A stretch of DNA of 64,000 bases from positions 124,404,564-124,468,563 of the forward strand of contig CM059971.1 of assembly GCA_030490835.1 (NCBI GenBank), written 5' to 3'. Of the stretch, positions 36,143 to 47,000 are shown piece by piece. A model generated the notes under the pieces. That model searched no databases. It saw only the letters and a list, made by a program, of their open reading frames with translations, and was not told the origin of the DNA. The position numbers were made by a program, and so were the translations under genes. This DNA comes from Annona cherimola. Its lineage: Eukaryota; Streptophyta; Magnoliopsida; Magnoliales; Annonaceae. Each line of letters starts with the position of its first letter. Position 1 is the first letter of the stretch.

Positions 36143-36545
36143 AGTGAGTCGTGAGAAAGTGATAAAATTTCTGTATAAAAATTTTGTAGTTTAGAAGTTT
36201 TTAAAATAAAAAAATAATATAATATGATATAAGTAATAATAAAAAAATAGAAAAAATTAAAGTTAAAAGTGATACGTTAGTTGCATAATGCTCGGTTTCT
36301 CATGGTAGCTGCAGTAAAACTTTCAATGACTTGTGGGGTTCAAATCTCACCGGAGACTTTAATATGATAAGTGTCCAGATGTATGCAGATATACTAATAA
36401 AAAATAATTATGTAGAAATGATTTAAAAGTAAAATTAAATTTGAGAATATATAAATGAATAAATAAGTAATAAAATAATTATGAATAATTAAAATTTTTA
36501 AATTGAAAAATCTTGTAAAAGAATTTTTTGGAACAGTCAAACATT
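36143..36545. repeat. MITE family A copy interrupted by a SINE-like insert
   Basis: Family sequence runs to TTAGTTGCATAAT (36289) and resumes at TATGTAGAAATGATT (36405). Without the insert the copy is the expected ~285 bp. The right end is eroded (GGAACAGTCAAACATTTC). Confidence 0.65.
36290..36404 (+). mobile_element. Short tRNA-derived SINE inside a MITE
   Basis: 115 bp: a box A-like TCTCATGGTAGCTGC and box B-like GGGGTTCAAATCTCACC at tRNA spacing, then an AT-rich tail ending in AAAAAATAAT. Flanking duplication is only about 5 bp (ATAAT), so the boundaries rest mainly on the interruption of the host MITE. Confidence 0.6.
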
Positions 36546-37042
36546 TCAATAGCACAATAATGATACGTATCCGTCCATCGCCAGGCGCCAGTATCAGAGC
36601 TAGTGGCGAGAGCTTGACATGCCACGACAGTCTTGATTTCCCAACCTCAAGATTATATAATTGGCATGTGCGCATGTGAAAGCCCGAGGCATTAGCCGTG
36701 AAAACCTTTAAAATATCATCGCGTGTATTGTGGCTTGAGAACATATCAACAGAGCCTGTCGCTCACTGCAAGCTCGCGCAGGCTCAGGTTGCTAATTGAA
36801 CAAATATGAAAGAATCTTCCTCCACCAAAGCATGAACCGTAATCCTTAAAAAAATAAATTGCAAAACTGTTATGTACGCTACACAGAAATCGATCTTTGA
36901 TTGAATATCACTTAAAGGCTGACGGAGCAGTACTTGTTGTTTAAGAGTCAAACATCCAGTATGGCCTACCATGGTTTGTAAAATATGCTAGAGAATCAGA
37001 ATCCACCTGAAAATGGATATGTATTGTATGGAAATTGTAGAT

Positions 37043-37162
37043 ATGTATTGTATAGAAATTGTAGAAAACTCCCAAGCACTCATCTTGTTTAGCCCAATGT
37101 TAATGTATTATATAGAAATTGTAGAAAACTCCCAAGCACTCCTCTTGTTTAACTTAATGTTA
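37043..37162. repeat. Two-copy tandem repeat, 60-bp unit
   Basis: Unit ATGTATTGTATAGAAATTGT... repeated head-to-tail with about 6 differences; a partial third copy precedes it at 37018-37040. The open frame across it is a product of the repeat, not a gene. 36546-37017 beside it shows no gene. Confidence 0.88.
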
Positions 37163-37578
37163 TTAAAACCAAGCTATTTAACAAACCAATCAAGAGACTA
37201 ATTTTGGTTTAACTGGTTCAATTGTTTGTGAAAATAAGATCAAATTGGTATATTAACAATTTGTGTAAAATATATGGTAGATTGATGAGATAAAATTTAA
37301 AAAATTATATCTAAAAGTAGTACAATAAATGGAATTGTAATCATGATTTTTTGAAGTTAACAAATGATGTACTTAGTCCACTAGAAAATGATGTCTTACT
37401 TAGTCCATTAGAAATATGATGTATTTATCTTGGCATCGAAAAAAATATTTTTCACACATGTTATTACGGGAAGTTCTATTTAAATAAAGGTTTTAAGCAA
37501 TATTGATTGATAATTTTATTTTTATATAAAAACTCTTATTTAATTGATATGAGGATATTTATTGATTTATTAAAAATC

Positions 37579-38109
37579 ATGAGGGCTGAATTGCAAATTG
37601 CTTGAATATTAAATATTGCAAAATGAAGGTTTGCATGTGCATCATTCTCGCTATACCAGCGGAGCACTAAGTTTCGATGTTCGATCACCATCAATTGCAC
37701 AAGTATTTTTTTTTATTGGAATATATTTACATACATTTTAACACATATTACACTGAAGGTCAGAGGCATTCTTACAAATTTGGAGACACTGCTCCACAAA
37801 GTAATCAGGAAGACACAGCTTCCAACAATCAAATGGGAGACCACTTGCTCCCACGAACAACGGGAGAACACAGCTCCCACTTCGGGCCAAAATCCAATTG
37901 TTGGATTCGAACCCACAACAGCGCTGCCGAGATTCTTATAATGACAGCGCTGACCAACCGAGCACAAGTATTAACAATGAGGTGAATTGCAAATTTCTTG
38001 AATATTAAATATTGCAAAATGAAGGTTTGCATGTGCATCATTCTCGCTCTACCAGCGGAGTACTAAGTTTCGATGTTCGATCACCATCAACTGCATAAGT
38101 ATTAACAAC
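37579..38109. repeat. Tandem duplication of ~134 bp interrupted by a SINE
   Basis: Copy 1 (37579-37707) and copy 2 (37977-38109) share AAATATTGCAAAATGAAGG, ACCAGCGGAG.ACTAAGTTTC and GATGTTCGATCACCATCAA with few changes. They were adjacent until the SINE at 37708 inserted near the end of copy 1. 38110-38449 has no gene. Confidence 0.85.
37708..37961 (-). mobile_element. SINE family G, copy 1, tRNA-derived, with 11-bp duplication
   Basis: Flanked by GCACAAGTATT (37697-37707 and 37962-37972). Minus strand: tRNA-like head CTCGGTTGGTCAGCGCTGTC (box A) and GGGTTCGAATCC (box B), a body with repeated GGGAGC...GTCTCCC modules, then CCAATAAAAAAAA tail. The RNA polymerase III boxes are close to the tRNA consensus, so this is a relatively young copy. 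Confidence 0.88.
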
Positions 38110-38449
38110 GAGGTACCAATTCAAGCACCACGCCTAAACGATTCTCTCAGGCAATTTTCAGCCAGTGATATAGCCACCTGTTACAGCAAATCCAAGCAGC
38201 CATCCCTCTTCCACTACAGCGAAAATCTAAGCATCCGTGAAAATCCAAACACCAACATGCTGCTACCCTTCCGGTGGCCGGATTTTCTCCTCGTCCAGCA
38301 ATGAGCATGGCAAATCCATCTTTGCATTCTTCAGCAACAGAAAATTACGGCTAAGGTGCGTAGACATTTACGCCCAAAATCGTGTGCGATCATAAACATT
38401 GCTATAGCATCGATTACAATACAGATACGGTTGTTACATTATCAAAGCC

Positions 38450-38692
38450 ATAGAAATTGGAGAAAATGATATGACATTCAGAATAATGATGAAAAGTAAC
38501 AAGAATAAAGTTAAAATAAACAGGTTAGATGTATAGATAATTGTGTATAAATAATTAAAAATAGAGCAGTTATATAGAAAGATGTGAATAAATAATCAAA
38601 ATTTAGAATAGTTGCAGAGAGCGAAAAGTGTTAGATTAAAAAAAAATTAGGATAAAAAGCTTTTATGAAAAGCAAACACCTCCAAAAGTTCC
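38450..38692. repeat. MITE family A copy, left end lost
   Basis: GAATAAAGTTAAAATAAACAGGTTAG and GAGAGCGAAAAG match the family; the right end reads GCAAACACC. Confidence 0.6.
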
Positions 38693-38968
38693 ATTTTTTT
38701 TTAAATGTGTTAAAGGTGTGAATTGGTCAAAATGGGTGTTTTCAAAATTGGTTGGACCATAGTTCAACCAGTTTGCACCTACTTAATTCACCTTGCTAGT
38801 AACCACGATAAATTGGACCGGCTAGGTGACTAGTTTTCGATCGCATCAATCGGTTTGATTTGGTTATTATAAAATTTAGATTTGCTAGTCATAGAATGAA
38901 AGTTAGCTTAGCTAAAATGCAAATGAGGGTTGGCATCGTCTTTTTTTTTTTTGAAGAAAGTAATATTA

Positions 38969-39448
38969 GGCATGTTTGAGAAGTATTAAAACTTTTGTAT
39001 ACAAAGTTTTTAACGTGAAGTTTTTGAATAGGTAAAAAATGATATAATATGATATGAGTAATGATAAAAAGTAAAAAAATAAAGTTAAAATAGATAAGTT
39101 AGATATATAAGTAGTTGTATAAAAATTATTTAAGAGTAAAGTAGTTGTATAAAAAGATGTAAATAAATAATTTAAAAATATAGCAGTTACGGATAATGAA
39201 AAATTTTATACTCAAAACTTTTCAAAACAAAATTTTCAATCTAAAATTTTTATTCCTTTACAACTACTCTATTTTTAATTATTTATTCACATCTTTCTAT
39301 ATAGTTATCTTATTTTATAATTATTTAAAATAATCACACATATAATTACTCTATCCCATTTAGCTTTATTTTATTTACTTATTATAATTACCCTTGTTAT
39401 ATTATATTATTTTATTTTTTCATAAAATTCTATCACTTCCCAAATATG
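38969..39448. repeat. Head-to-head pair of family A MITEs (large fold-back)
   Basis: A copy starting GGCATGTTTGAGAAG (38969) runs to about 39220 and is followed at once by a second copy in the opposite orientation ending CACTTCCCAAATATG. The two ~240-bp arms are complementary, giving a potential long hairpin. The internal boundary has lost the GGGTGTG ends. Confidence 0.65.
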
Positions 39449-39582
39449 AAGTCAATGAAAAAATAATCTTGTATAAGTAGTATTAGAAATTGATAAAATA
39501 ATTCAAAATCAACTCGATGGTCCTGAAATAGTCTTGGTGATGTTGTGCCAAGTCCTTGTCTCGTGTTCTTTAGCCGAAGTTC

Positions 39583-39892
39583 AGTGTGTGTTTGACAATT
39601 GATAGAAAATGTCAAGTTAAAACTTTTCAATTTAAAACTTTTCAATTTAAAACTTTTCAATTTAAAACTTTTTCACTCTCCACAACTATCATATTTTTAA
39701 TCATTTTTTCATATTTTCTTATATAACTACCCTACTTTTCAATCATTTTTACATAACTATCCACACGACTAACCTATCTATTTTAAATTTATTATCTTTA
39801 CTACTCATCACTATCTCTATCATATTACATCATTTGACAACTTTTATTTTGTAAATTTTTTCATCATTATTCATTGCTAAACAGAAATTCAA
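39583..39892. repeat. MITE family A copy with internal 15-bp tandem expansion
   Basis: GTGTGTTTGACAATTG at the left; CTTTTCAATTTAAAA repeated three to four times at about 39628-39670; body close to consensus; right end CATTGCTAAACAG. 39893-40736 to its right shows no gene. Confidence 0.75.
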
Positions 39893-40751
39893 CGATTTCA
39901 TGTGCATTTTGGTTAGAAATTACTGAAAGTAGGAGCCAAAATGCCGGGCTTCCAAAGGCTTTTCTGCCTTAGCAAAGAAGGCAGCGCTCACACAAGCCGC
40001 CATGGGGCTTCCGGGGAACTAGTTACCACCATCTCAATCGGAACTTTTTCCAAAAAGCTTATTTTTTGATTTTGTTTTAAAAATCGAATCATATATTTAA
40101 AATATAATGTTGACCATTTACAATAAAAAATAAAAATTCAGATGTTCTTGTAACCTTAAATATGTAAAAATCATAAAATTTACATATTTAGCAAATAAAA
40201 ATTGGTATACAATATTTTACCCAAATTAAAAAGACTTTTTTAGATCCATCTAAACGAAATATATGTATATAATGTTTCCAAAATCATATAAATTTTATTT
40301 TTATATTATTTATAATCTAAAAATATATACACTGTTAATATCCTTATATCATAATTTTTTAATTATCACCATTGTATTTGAATTATTTTCATTATGAACA
40401 ATCAAAATCATATTTTAAATAATATGTTTAGTTAAGATTTTGAAACAAAATAAAAAATTAAACTTTCGAAAGGAGATACTATTGAGACGGTGGGAACCGA
40501 AGCCGTTCTCGCCATAGATCTGCCATCGGGACCACATCCGGAATTCGAGATTGATGTCAAGGACCCCATGTATTGAGGTCAGACGTCTTTGCTGAAATTG
40601 AATAATAGCGGAAAATTTGACATCATTTTTTCTAATATATTTTAATATGATTCAGTATCTTAATTATCCAAAATTCTATTTTTTTTAAAAATGAGATGGC
40701 AAAGTTCTATTTTTTATATAGCATACCCCACTATAAAAAATGATAATTTTG

Positions 40752-40876
40752 GCGAACCTGCCCATAGGGCAGTTGGTTTCGCATAGGGGCTTCGTGCCCA
40801 CCGACCGGGCTTCAAGTCCCGTCTTCTGCAGTTGCCATTGAGCAGTTGCTGCTCTGGCAAATTCAAAAAAAAAAAG
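40752..40876 (+). mobile_element. Short tRNA-derived SINE with 15-bp duplication
   Basis: Flanked by AAAATGATAATTTTG (40737-40751 and 40877-40891). The 125-bp insert has box A TAGGGCAGTTGG, box B GGCTTCAAGTCCC, and an A-rich end. Unlike families E and G in its body. A compact head plus ~50-bp tail suggests a small SINE or modified tRNA retropseudogene. 40892-41339 shows no gene. Confidence 0.85.
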
Positions 40877-41354
40877 AAAATGATAATTTTGCGAAATTGG
40901 GGGGAAGCCGAATGCGAATACGGCAATTTCGTTCTAACATGCTTGCTAAACAGGCAATCTGGCGTGGATTTTTTTTTCTACTTCCTCAATAATTCCGGAC
41001 AAAGAAAGAGAGCTCGTAAAATAACAACAGTCCAAAATGTGGGTCCGCGATAAAAGTGATTGAAGCTTTCCAAATTCTCAGCACCGGCCCTTCGCACAAC
41101 GATCAGGCACGGATGATTAGGCGGAGCCCCGGCGCACGTGTGCTCTCGCGTGCTAAACTCAGAAAGGCCTCAGCTCGCCGTGCTGCGCACTGGTGCTTCT
41201 TTCGGGGTTGAATGATCATAACCTTTGATTCTTGGTTCGAAACTGAACGATCCAATCAGCAGAAAAAAATAAACGGTTAGGACATATGATATGATATAAT
41301 GAGGATAATGATTATAAATAAATGTGATAAAGTTCAAACAAAGACGACAGTCAC

Positions 41355-41628
41355 GACCAACCGAGTCGTCCGCAGCGGCGCAGAACGGCGTTCTTCGGTT
41401 GGCGCGGGATTGAATCCCATTCGGGATTTCGGTCCCAAATAGATGGGTGTGGGAGCAGGTTGTCTCCCGGGTGGAAGATGTGTGAGAGCAGGTGGTCTCT
41501 CAGGTGGCTGTTGGAAGCTGTGTCTTCCAGATTTTTTTGGGATGTTATGTGTCCCCAGATTTGTAAGAATGTCTCAGATCTTCAAGTATAATATGTGTTG
41601 AGATACATGTAATTATATACCAATCAAA
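41355..41628 (+). mobile_element. SINE family G, copy 2, with 15-bp duplication
   Basis: AAAGACGACAGTCAC flanks it (41340-41354, 41629-41643). Head CCAACCGAG... with a decayed box B (GGATTGAATCCCA); the body shares GGGAGCAGGTTGTCTCCC, GGAAGCTGTGTCTTCC and TGTAAGAATGTCTC with the 37708 copy; tail TACCAATCAAAAA. Confidence 0.85.
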
Positions 41629-41680
41629 AAAGACGACAGTCACCAATAAAAAAAAAAGGACTACAGTAGCCTAAAAAGAT

Positions 41681-41974
41681 ACCATGTTTGGAAAGTCGCA
41701 CAACTTTTGAATAAAAAATTTTTGATATAAAATTTTTTAAATTGAGAAATGCGATGTGATATAATAGAGGTAATGATGTAGACTAAAAATAATAAAGTTA
41801 AAATAAATAGGTTGATTGTACGAGTAATTGTGAAAGACGATTGAAAATTATGATACTTATATAGGAGAATGCGAAGAAATAATTAAAAAATAGGATAGTA
41901 ACGAAGAGTAAAAAATTTTAAATTAAACAATTTTAGAGCGAAAAGTTTTTATCATTGCTAAACATTTCATATGA
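41681..41974. repeat. MITE family A copy
   Basis: CATGTTTGGAAAGTCG at the left, ATTGCTAAACATTTC at the right; interior AATAAAGTTAAAATAAATAGGTTG. Confidence 0.65.
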
Positions 41975-42291
41975 GAGTGAAATGTGAGAATAAAAAAATA
42001 AACTTGGTAATTATTCGACTACCTTTTTTTTAAATTTTACTATTGTATTCTATTTTTTTTTTGCGATTATCATGTCCATTCCCACGTTCCCCTATTATAT
42101 TTATTCAATTCCATTCCATTTTTACATTTTACATGCTACCAAGCATATCTTGAAATGGAATGAATTTTGTAAGGAATAGAAACCGGGGATAAATTTGTGG
42201 GGAAATCGTGAAAAATGAGACTAATAAGATAACGATAATAATTAGATGTGGTATAGTCCGTTATGCAAAGATTAAAAAAAGATAAGAATAG

Positions 42292-42516
42292 AGGGTATGT
42301 TTAGTAATTTGAAAAAATGTGAAAAATTATTGTTAGAAAAAGTTTCCAAAATGCGCAAGAGTGATATGATAAGATAATGGGCGATGATTAAAAGTGACGG
42401 GAAGTAAAGAATTATGGCACGGAAAGATGTTTAAAAATAATTAAAATGTAAAAACACTCGTAAGAGAAATGTGTAAAAATAAGTACAGGCAATTTTTTAT
42501 TTACCAAACACACCCA
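42292..42516. repeat. MITE family A copy, diverged
   Basis: GGGTATGTTTAGTAATTTG...TTACCAAACACACCC; termini good, interior shortened and diverged (ATATGATAAGATAATGGGCGATGATTAAAAG). Confidence 0.65.
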
Positions 42517-44069
42517 TGAAGGTAATATCCGGATAGCACACTAGTGAAGGAGTTGAGACAGTTAAAATCATACGAAAATGCGTACAGCAATGGCGGTAAA
42601 TTTTTTTACCACTATTCCTAAAATTTGCCTCGTACCACATTTCTAGGTAATAATAAAAAATAAGCAATGAAGTCCTTAAAATTGAAAATCACATCAAAAA
42701 GTTTAAGATGTGTGCGATGAAGTGTGAAAAATATCTTTACCCTTTCACCGACTATTGAGGGGACGCTTATCTGCTTTGCAACCGTGGATGGATAGTGTAT
42801 GCGCACCCAAAGGCAGTAGTTAAATTTTGTTTTCTCTGTAATTCTTCCGTATTTAAACCAAGCCGGCAAGCTGAGAGCAGACAGAGGCGCTGAAGGGCAT
42901 TGGGGAGCCCTTTCGGCGGATCCTAAAAGCGGGTTGCCCTGCTTCGTGGGCATTGTGCACCCAGCCGCCCCATTCCATAACGCTTCTAGGCGTCTAGCCT
43001 CCCTCTCTACACTCTGCATATTCCGGGTATGCTTGCCTGTCATGCTTTCTTCCTCATTTCCGTCTGAATTCTAACGTCCACGGGTGGCGTTCTTCCGTTT
43101 TTACCGTAAGCCCGCCTACTCTCGTTTCCCTTTTGGGCCCGTTTCCGATTGTAAGATGATGTAAAAGAAAGGGTAACTGCCTGTTCAGTCTCGTGCAGTT
43201 GCTATTCTAGGGTTTTGGATGTCATTTTCAATTTCTCACGATCAAGGATCGAAGAGATCTTATCCGTCCGAAGGATTGATGAATTATGCAGTGATTGCTT
43301 CTGCAAATATCGAGTCGATTTTGGATTCGCAGCAAGAAAACGGGGCGGTCGTGAGGAATTTGAAAGCAGCGTTCTGCATTGAATTCTACGGAAGCCCGTG
43401 AGTGGCGACAATGATTTTCAAATTTCGGATTTTGTCGATGGTGGATTGGTGGGACCGCGGGCTTATTCTTGAAAACCGGAAACCTAATTACGCAGCGAGT
43501 TCTGCCAGTCGTTCTAATCCTTGGGGCCATCAAATCAGTACTCTGGATGATCGTAGTAATAGAAATTCACGTACTGGCTATGGCCGAGACATTTTTTTCT
43601 TTTCTTTTTTTCAAATTAATTTTTTCAGTGATTTTCTTGGTGCGGTTCAAGTTGTAGCAGTTCTGTTTCTGGATGGTTTTCCTTGGAGCTGGAAAAATCA
43701 TTAATTTTGGGCGAGATTACGGTATTTAGTAGAATGATGCATGTACCTCCATCGCTGTGCTTATTCAATCTTTGTGTTCTTGGTGCAGGTAAATACTTAT
43801 AAGGGTGAATCGAAAGGGCTCAAATGAGTAGTAGCATCAAAAGGCGTCATCGCTCTCGTAGATCGCACGATGAGAATCGAATCTCATACAACTGTACCCT
43901 GAAGTCGGCAAAGAGAAGCAATTGTTCTGTTGCTTCTTTTTCTTAGTTTGAGGGACGATTTTGACACTGCCTGTGAAGTATAACCACCCGCCCCGACCCC
44001 CCGCGAAGGGCATTTTATCTCATCTGCCGAAGACTTCTGGGCGGGATTGCACAGCATCCTACTTACAAT
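42517..44069. other. Upstream region of the cysteine oxidase gene
   Basis: GC content rises here. A TGGGCC (site II-like) motif sits at about 43134-43140. A 60-codon plus-strand frame at 43219-43401 stops on a GTGAGT that could be a 5'-UTR splice donor, with a possible acceptor just before CATCCTACTTACAAT-ATG at 44055; joined that way it would be out of frame with the coding start, so at most it is an upstream ORF. Other short frames (42618-43043 on -, 43402-43704 on +) show no domain. Confidence 0.35.
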
Positions 44070-47000
44070 ATGCCACCTATACAAAGGCTGTACAATGCTT
44101 GCAGATCGGCATTCTCCCCTGATGGACCAATATCTGATGAAGCTCTTGAGAATGTCCGCTCTATGTTAGGTGCGAAGAACCAAAGTTCTTTTTTTTTTTT
44201 ATGGCCTGTTTGAATGCACTACCTTCACAGTTTAAGTTCGATGCATTTGCTTTATAGTCTGAAAACAATATAATGCATTATTTGTCAAATTGTGAGTGGA
44301 ATTTGGTGATGGCAAGTTAAGGAATCGTTAGCTGTGCATATCCCTTTTGAGATTTTACAAGGACATGCTTGATCGGATGATTCATGTTAAAATATACTAT
44401 CAATGTGATACGGGAACACGTTTTGCCCAATCTTTGCATTATTCCATAGATGTTGCTTTTAGGCATCTCATGGTACAATCTTTTACTCGAAAGTGTATAA
44501 CTTTTTCAGGATTGGTTCCTTCATTTTACTGGTGCTAGATGTCAAGTCATAATAACTGGAAACGTGTTGTTAGTTGTCATCTACTCTCGAGTAACAAGGA
44601 TATAGTTTCGGTTCAAAGCTTTTAATTTTCTTCTCATCCCAATTACGTTGCTGACTGTGTGCACCAGTCAATCTTCTAACATAGGCGTGGGCACCCATGT
44701 TATTGAGCAAGCAGCAATTTATGTCCCCATTAAAACATGTTCGCCTTTTTTTTTTTAGTGCACACAGTTCCCTTGATGATTACACATGCCTGTACTGAAC
44801 CCCATCTTGAGAAAGCACTAAGATTTTCATTTTTGGGTGTGTTTGGCAATTCACAAAAAATGTCAAGTTAAAACTTTTCACTCTCTACAACTATCATATT
44901 TTTTAATTATTTTTTCACATTTTCCTATACAACTACCCTACTTTTCAATCATTTCTACACAACTAACCTATCTATTTTAATTTTATCCTGTTTATTACTC
45001 ATCATTACCCCTATCATATCACATCATTTGACAATTTTTACTCTCCAAAACTTTTCATCAAAAGTTTTATACATTACCAAACACACCCTTTATTTGAGCC
45101 TGGACAACTCTTAAAATTGGCCTTGGCCATGTAACGGTATTATAACCCACTTGGGAACTGTTTCATGCGGCTGAAGAAAATACTACTGTACTATTAATAT
45201 TACTTGGGACTCAGGGTTACTTGTGTATGGGTCCCATGTAAAGGTATTGGCAACTGGCTTGGTGTGGTTTCCTTGGCAAGATCACTAGGGATTTGACAAG
45301 GGACATTATTGTGATTCTGTAGGGATGTACTGAATCTTAGATCAAATGGTTAGAGCTGCAGCTTATCAGTGTACAGTGAATCCAGAAATCGGCCACTGAT
45401 TTTTGGTGCAGAACCAGCCTCAATCACAGTTGTGCTGTTGTATTTTCATCTTCATATTGCAATAAACCCACAACTAAGCACAGAATATTTGCCTTCAGAA
45501 TGGTATTAAAATATCTGGAAGATATAGTGTACTGGGAGTTTTAAACTGACAAAATGTTTGGTGCAGAGAAATTTCTTGGTGATTTGCATGGCTGATCAAT
45601 GGATAGACCTTTGTTATATGGGAGAGAGAATCCATCCATTTGATGGAGCCTACTGGAACATCTGTGATGTATTGGTGAAGTCTGCCAATAAAGCACTTAC
45701 ACTGTTGAATTTTAATTGGCTTTAACACTTTCTTGAAGCATATGATTTACTGTAGATGTTGAAGTCCACAGTGCTTCCCTTCTGCTGAATTATGAGAATC
45801 TTGCCCCATGGGCCATATTGTGGTGTGGGATACTCGTAAAATTTCTATTTAATCTCCTCTTGGGAGTCTCCATGGATTTGTTGCAGGGTTACTTGGGAGT
45901 TGCCTGTTGAACCACCCCCATCCTCCCACATGCACCGTCTCACTTACACATTTGAATATATGGCTGTTTACCCTGTGACTATTGTTGGTGCCATTTCATG
46001 GCTTCCCAATGTATGGATTTTTACTTGGACAATATCATTGGTTTCATTTGCCAATCTGTGTTCTGAAATGACCGAAGATCACTTGTCTGAAGATCTTATC
46101 TTTTGTCCGAGTAGAACAGAAATTTTTGTGACTAATTGTTTTTATCTCCTATTTCAGATAGAATCAAGGCTTCTGATGTCGGCCTTGAACAGGAGGCACA
46201 GGTATCACGCAACTGGAAAGGTACCCTGCATGGAATAAATGGAAAGAATAGGCGTAATGGAAGCACTCAGTATCCACCTCCGATCAAGTATCTCCATTTA
46301 CACGAGTGTAACAGTTTTTCGGTAAGATAAAGATCAATCAATCTAGTTCCTTTTTTTAGTTTTTAGTAGGGGTGCAACTTGGGCTGGGTTGAGCCTGAGC
46401 CCGGCCCGCCAAACCGGATTTCTAACGGTGTTAGAACTTATTTTTCTACAACCCGAGCCTGAAGAACCTGAACCCGGTGAACCCGATTTGTAAATGTAAT
46501 AGGGTTTAGGGTTTAAGGTTTAAGTGAACCCAAGCCCGATTTCTATTTTATATGTATTATAAAATATATTTTATATATAATATTTAAACAATATTTCTTT
46601 ATTTTTTTGTATTTTATGGTATTTACATTTATAAATATATGTTTGACATATTATAATTATATTATAAATAAAGTATATTATTTTCATTTATATTTATCTT
46701 TTATTTCTATAATTTTTTTCATTTATCTTTTTTTATGTTAAATTTTTTCTAAAGATATTCTTTATAGATGAATGATTCTATCAGCCCGGGCTAAGTAAAT
46801 GTCCCACTTAGCCTATTGCAAAAAACTCATTTACAACAATCTTTTTTTGTTTTTTTTCTTTATGCACTTGTTTATCTAAGTGTATTTAACGTATAAAACA
46901 AGTTTTACAATTTTTAGATATGTGTATATATTTTTTTAGATTTTTAAAGATAAAGGTATTATAAATACATATACACACAAATGTTTAAAAATCTCAAAAA

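Noticed and set aside
36995..37201. 62-aa frame with repeated peptide
   Set aside because: Arises from the 60-bp tandem repeat, whose unit length keeps the frame open.
43219..43401. 60-aa frame as an N-terminal extension of the cysteine oxidase
   Set aside because: The only plausible splice (GTGAGT donor to the AG before 44055) puts it out of frame, and PCO4/5-type proteins start at the [18 protein letters not shown].
45330..45460. Possible tRNA-derived SINE in PCO intron 1
   Set aside because: A box A-like TCAAATGGTTAGAGC is present but no convincing box B, tail or target duplication.
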